NCBI RefSeq assembly: GCF_028010285.1
Contig: NZ_CP116304.1
Location: 2,930,501-2,994,500 of the forward strand
Source: Pseudomonas sp. Q1-7
GTDB lineage: Bacteria > Pseudomonadota > Gammaproteobacteria > Pseudomonadales > Pseudomonadaceae
Reading direction: 5' to 3'
Length of the DNA stretch: 64,000 bases
Part shown: one piece after another, positions 62,172-64,000 of the stretch
Numbering within the stretch: the stretch's first letter is position 1
Layout of the letters: each line of letters begins with the position of its first letter
Made by a program: the position numbers and the translations under genes
The notes under the pieces: model-generated
Database searches by the model: none
The model's input: only the letters and a program-made list of their open reading frames with translations
Told to the model about the DNA's origin: nothing

Positions 62172-63782
62172 ATGACGTACGACTACATCATCGTGGGCGC
62201 CGGCTCCGCCGGCTGCATCCTGGCCAATCGCCTGAGCGCTTCCGGCGAGCACTCCGTGCTGCTGCTGGAAGCCGGCGGCAGGGACAGCTCGCCCTGGTTC
62301 AAGGTGCCGGTGGGTTTCGCCAAGATGTACTACAACCCCACCTACAACTGGATGTACTACAGCCAGCCCGAGAAGGAACTGGCCGGCCGCAGCATCTACG
62401 CGCCACGCGGCAAGGTGCAGGGCGGTTCGGGCTCGATCAACGCGATGATCTACGTGCGCGGCCAGGCCCATGACTTCGACGACTGGGCGGCCAACGGCAA
62501 TGAGGGCTGGTCGTTCAAGGACGTGCTGCCCTACTTCAGGAAGCTGGAAAGCCACCCCCTGGGCGACACCGAGTACCACGGCGCCAGCGGCCCGATCCGC
62601 ATCAGCCCGATGAAGGGCCACACCCACCCCATCTGCGACACCTTCATCCAGGGCTGTGAGGAGCTGGGCTACCCGCGCAGCGAGGACTTCAACGGCAAGC
62701 ACTTCGAAGGCGCCGGCCTCTATGACGTCAATACGAAGAACGGCCAGCGCTGCTCCAGCAGTTTCGCCTACCTGCACCCGGCCCTGGGCCGGCCGAACCT
62801 GACCATCGAACACCACGCCCTGACCGAACGCGTGCTGTTCGACGCGCAGCGCCGCGCCACCGGCGTGCTCATCAACCAGCACGGCGTGCAGCGCAGCTTC
62901 AGTGCGCGCAAGGAAGTCATCCTCGCCGCCGGCGCGGTGGACACACCCAAGCTGCTGCAGCTCTCCGGCGTCGCCGACCAGGGCCTGTTGGCGCAGCACG
63001 GCATTCCCCTGGTGCACCACCTGCCGGCGGTGGGCCAGAACCTGCAGGACCACCTCTGCGTCAGCTACTACTACAAGGCCAATGTGCCCACGCTCAACGA
63101 CGAGCTCAGCTCGCTGCTGGGCCAGGTGAAACTGGGCATCCAGTACCTGCTGACCCGCAAGGGTGCGCTGTCCATGAGCGTGAACCAGGCCGGCGGTTTC
63201 TTCCGCGGCGAAGACGACCTGGAGCACCCGAACCTGCAGCTCTACTTCAACCCGCTGTCGTACCAGATCCCGAAGAACAACAAGGCCAGCCTCAAGCCCG
63301 AGCCCTACTCCGGCTTCCTGCTCTGCTTCAATCCCTGCCGCCCCACCAGCCGAGGCAGCATCGAGATCGCCTCGAAGAACCCGGCGGACGCCGCGCTGAT
63401 CCGCCCGAACTACCTGAGCACCCAGAAGGACGTGGACGAAGTGATCCAGGGCAGCCGCCTGATCCGCAAGATCATGAACGCCCCGGCCTTGAAGAAGATC
63501 ACCGTGGAAGAGGTGCTGCCCGGCCCCAGCGTCCATGACGACGCCGGCATGCTGCAGTATTTCCGCGAGAACTCGGGCTCCATCTACCACCTGTGCGGCT
63601 CCTGCGCCATGGGCAGCGACCAGGACACTTCGGTAGTGGACAAGCAGCTGCGCGTGCACGGCATCCAGGGCCTGCGCATCGTCGATGCGTCGATCTTCCC
63701 CAACGTGACCTCGGGCAACACCAACGCTGCCGCCATGATGGTGGCCGAGAAAGGCGCCGACCTGATCCTGGCCGACGCCTGA
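62172..63782 (+). CDS. GMC-family FAD-dependent oxidoreductase
   Basis: A 536-residue flavoprotein of the glucose-methanol-choline family. The start is ATG 62172. The FAD dinucleotide-binding motif is VGAGSAGCILANRL (about residues 8-21), followed by the GMC signatures RGKVQGGSGSINAMIYVRG and GAVDTPKLLQLSGV. The catalytic His region is HLCGSCAMG, and NVTSGNTNAAAMMVAEKGADL closes the FAD site. It oxidises an alcohol to an aldehyde (or onward), consistent with the two ALDH genes of this island. Last gene of the operon. Confidence 0.93.
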   Translation: MTYDYIIVGAGSAGCILANRLSASGEHSVLLLEAGGRDSSPWFKVPVGFAKMYYNPTYNWMYYSQPEKELAGRSIYAPRGKVQGGSGSINAMIYVRGQAHDFDDWAANGNEGWSFKDVLPYFRKLESHPLGDTEYHGASGPIRISPMKGHTHPICDTFIQGCEELGYPRSEDFNGKHFEGAGLYDVNTKNGQRCSSSFAYLHPALGRPNLTIEHHALTERVLFDAQRRATGVLINQHGVQRSFSARKEVILAAGAVDTPKLLQLSGVADQGLLAQHGIPLVHHLPAVGQNLQDHLCVSYYYKANVPTLNDELSSLLGQVKLGIQYLLTRKGALSMSVNQAGGFFRGEDDLEHPNLQLYFNPLSYQIPKNNKASLKPEPYSGFLLCFNPCRPTSRGSIEIASKNPADAALIRPNYLSTQKDVDEVIQGSRLIRKIMNAPALKKITVEEVLPGPSVHDDAGMLQYFRENSGSIYHLCGSCAMGSDQDTSVVDKQLRVHGIQGLRIVDASIFPNVTSGNTNAAAMMVAEKGADLILADA

Positions 63783-63796
63783 TCACCTTGCCCGAT

Positions 63797-63874
63797 GGGT
63801 TTCGCAGGCTCTACCCATCCTACGCGGTGCCCACCGGCGCTGATCGTAGGGTGGTGTAGAGCGAAGCGAAACCC
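63797..63874. repeat. dispersed palindromic repeat (one unit)
   Basis: GGGTTTCGCAGGCTCTACCC..GTGTAGAGCGAAGCGAAACCC, same arms as the 95-bp array at 48122-51683. It lies 15 bases after the GMC gene stop, probably terminating the operon. The rest of 63875-63990 shows nothing recognisable. Confidence 0.75.
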
Positions 63875-64000
63875 ACCAGCGGTGTCAGATCCGCAGCCTT
63901 AAACCAACCTGAAAATCACGCGCTGATCCCCACCGGACACGGCTCGGCGCGGTATCCTGTCGCGCTCGTTTTCACAGGCCCGTCGTTCCGATGTCCACAA

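Noticed and set aside
63991-64000. ATG at 63991 as the start of a next gene
   Set aside because: Only ten bases are visible and no Shine-Dalgarno sequence precedes it, so it cannot be supported from this window.

Overview
The window looks like chromosome of a high-GC Pseudomonas or a very close relative. The evidence is three OprD-type porins, a PDC-like class C beta-lactamase, RlhA, many LysR-regulated catabolic operons and repeats typical of the genus. No rRNA, tRNA or CRISPR array was seen. Most of the window is dense, GC-rich, well-behaved coding DNA. The clear exceptions are the AT-richer left edge and two insertion-sequence nests.

Layout. (1) 1-4.7 kb is an accessory edge. It holds the 5' part of a colicin M-type bacteriocin gene cut by the window border, a complete group II intron with its reverse transcriptase, and an ISL3-family element. 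The ISL3 element sits in the T-tract of a Rho-independent terminator, between the terminator stem and the intron. (2) 4.8-14 kb carries an OprD porin, a CHAD protein, the 23S rRNA hydroxylase RlhA, a collapsed chrA remnant, a membrane b-type cytochrome with a tetraheme c3-like cytochrome, an SH3/coiled-coil envelope protein, small enzymes and AmpC. (3) 14.2-18.1 kb carries an MNIO (DUF692) peptide-modification operon. Its precursor fuses five EGKCG motifs to two EF-hands, followed by BufB/HvfB-like and BufC/HvfC-like proteins and Ohr. A periplasmic cupin with a small secreted peptide lies upstream. (4) 18.1-24.4 kb contains a five-gene heme-copper oxidase operon with a diheme subunit II and two subunit III-like proteins. 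(5) 24.9-32.4 kb has moaA, a bestrophin-like channel and LysR/SDR/AKR modules.

(6) 32.5-48.1 kb is a catabolic block. It holds an MHS transporter, an aldehyde dehydrogenase, an OprD porin, a six-gene CoA-thioester degradation operon, a molybdenum hydroxylase pair and three LysR regulators. Its promoters share a TTGA-N7-TCAA palindrome, which predicts one regulon. (7) 48.1-51.7 kb is an array of about eight 95-bp palindromic repeats. An IS3-family element interrupts it, and an IS110-family element with a candidate bridge-RNA region is inserted in the IS3 element at its frameshift A-tract. (8) 51.7-63.8 kb is a second catabolic island of two divergent operons. One is Fae-like protein, aldo/keto reductase, ALDH and MFS. 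The other is OprD, ALDH, MFS, enolase-superfamily enzyme and GMC oxidoreductase. The substrate is unknown; it is possibly a sugar acid or methoxylated compound that yields aldehydes.

The observations I would follow first are the EF-hand/EGKCG MNIO precursor operon, the TTGA-N7-TCAA regulon, the Fae-containing island in a non-methylotroph-like background, and the layered mobile elements.
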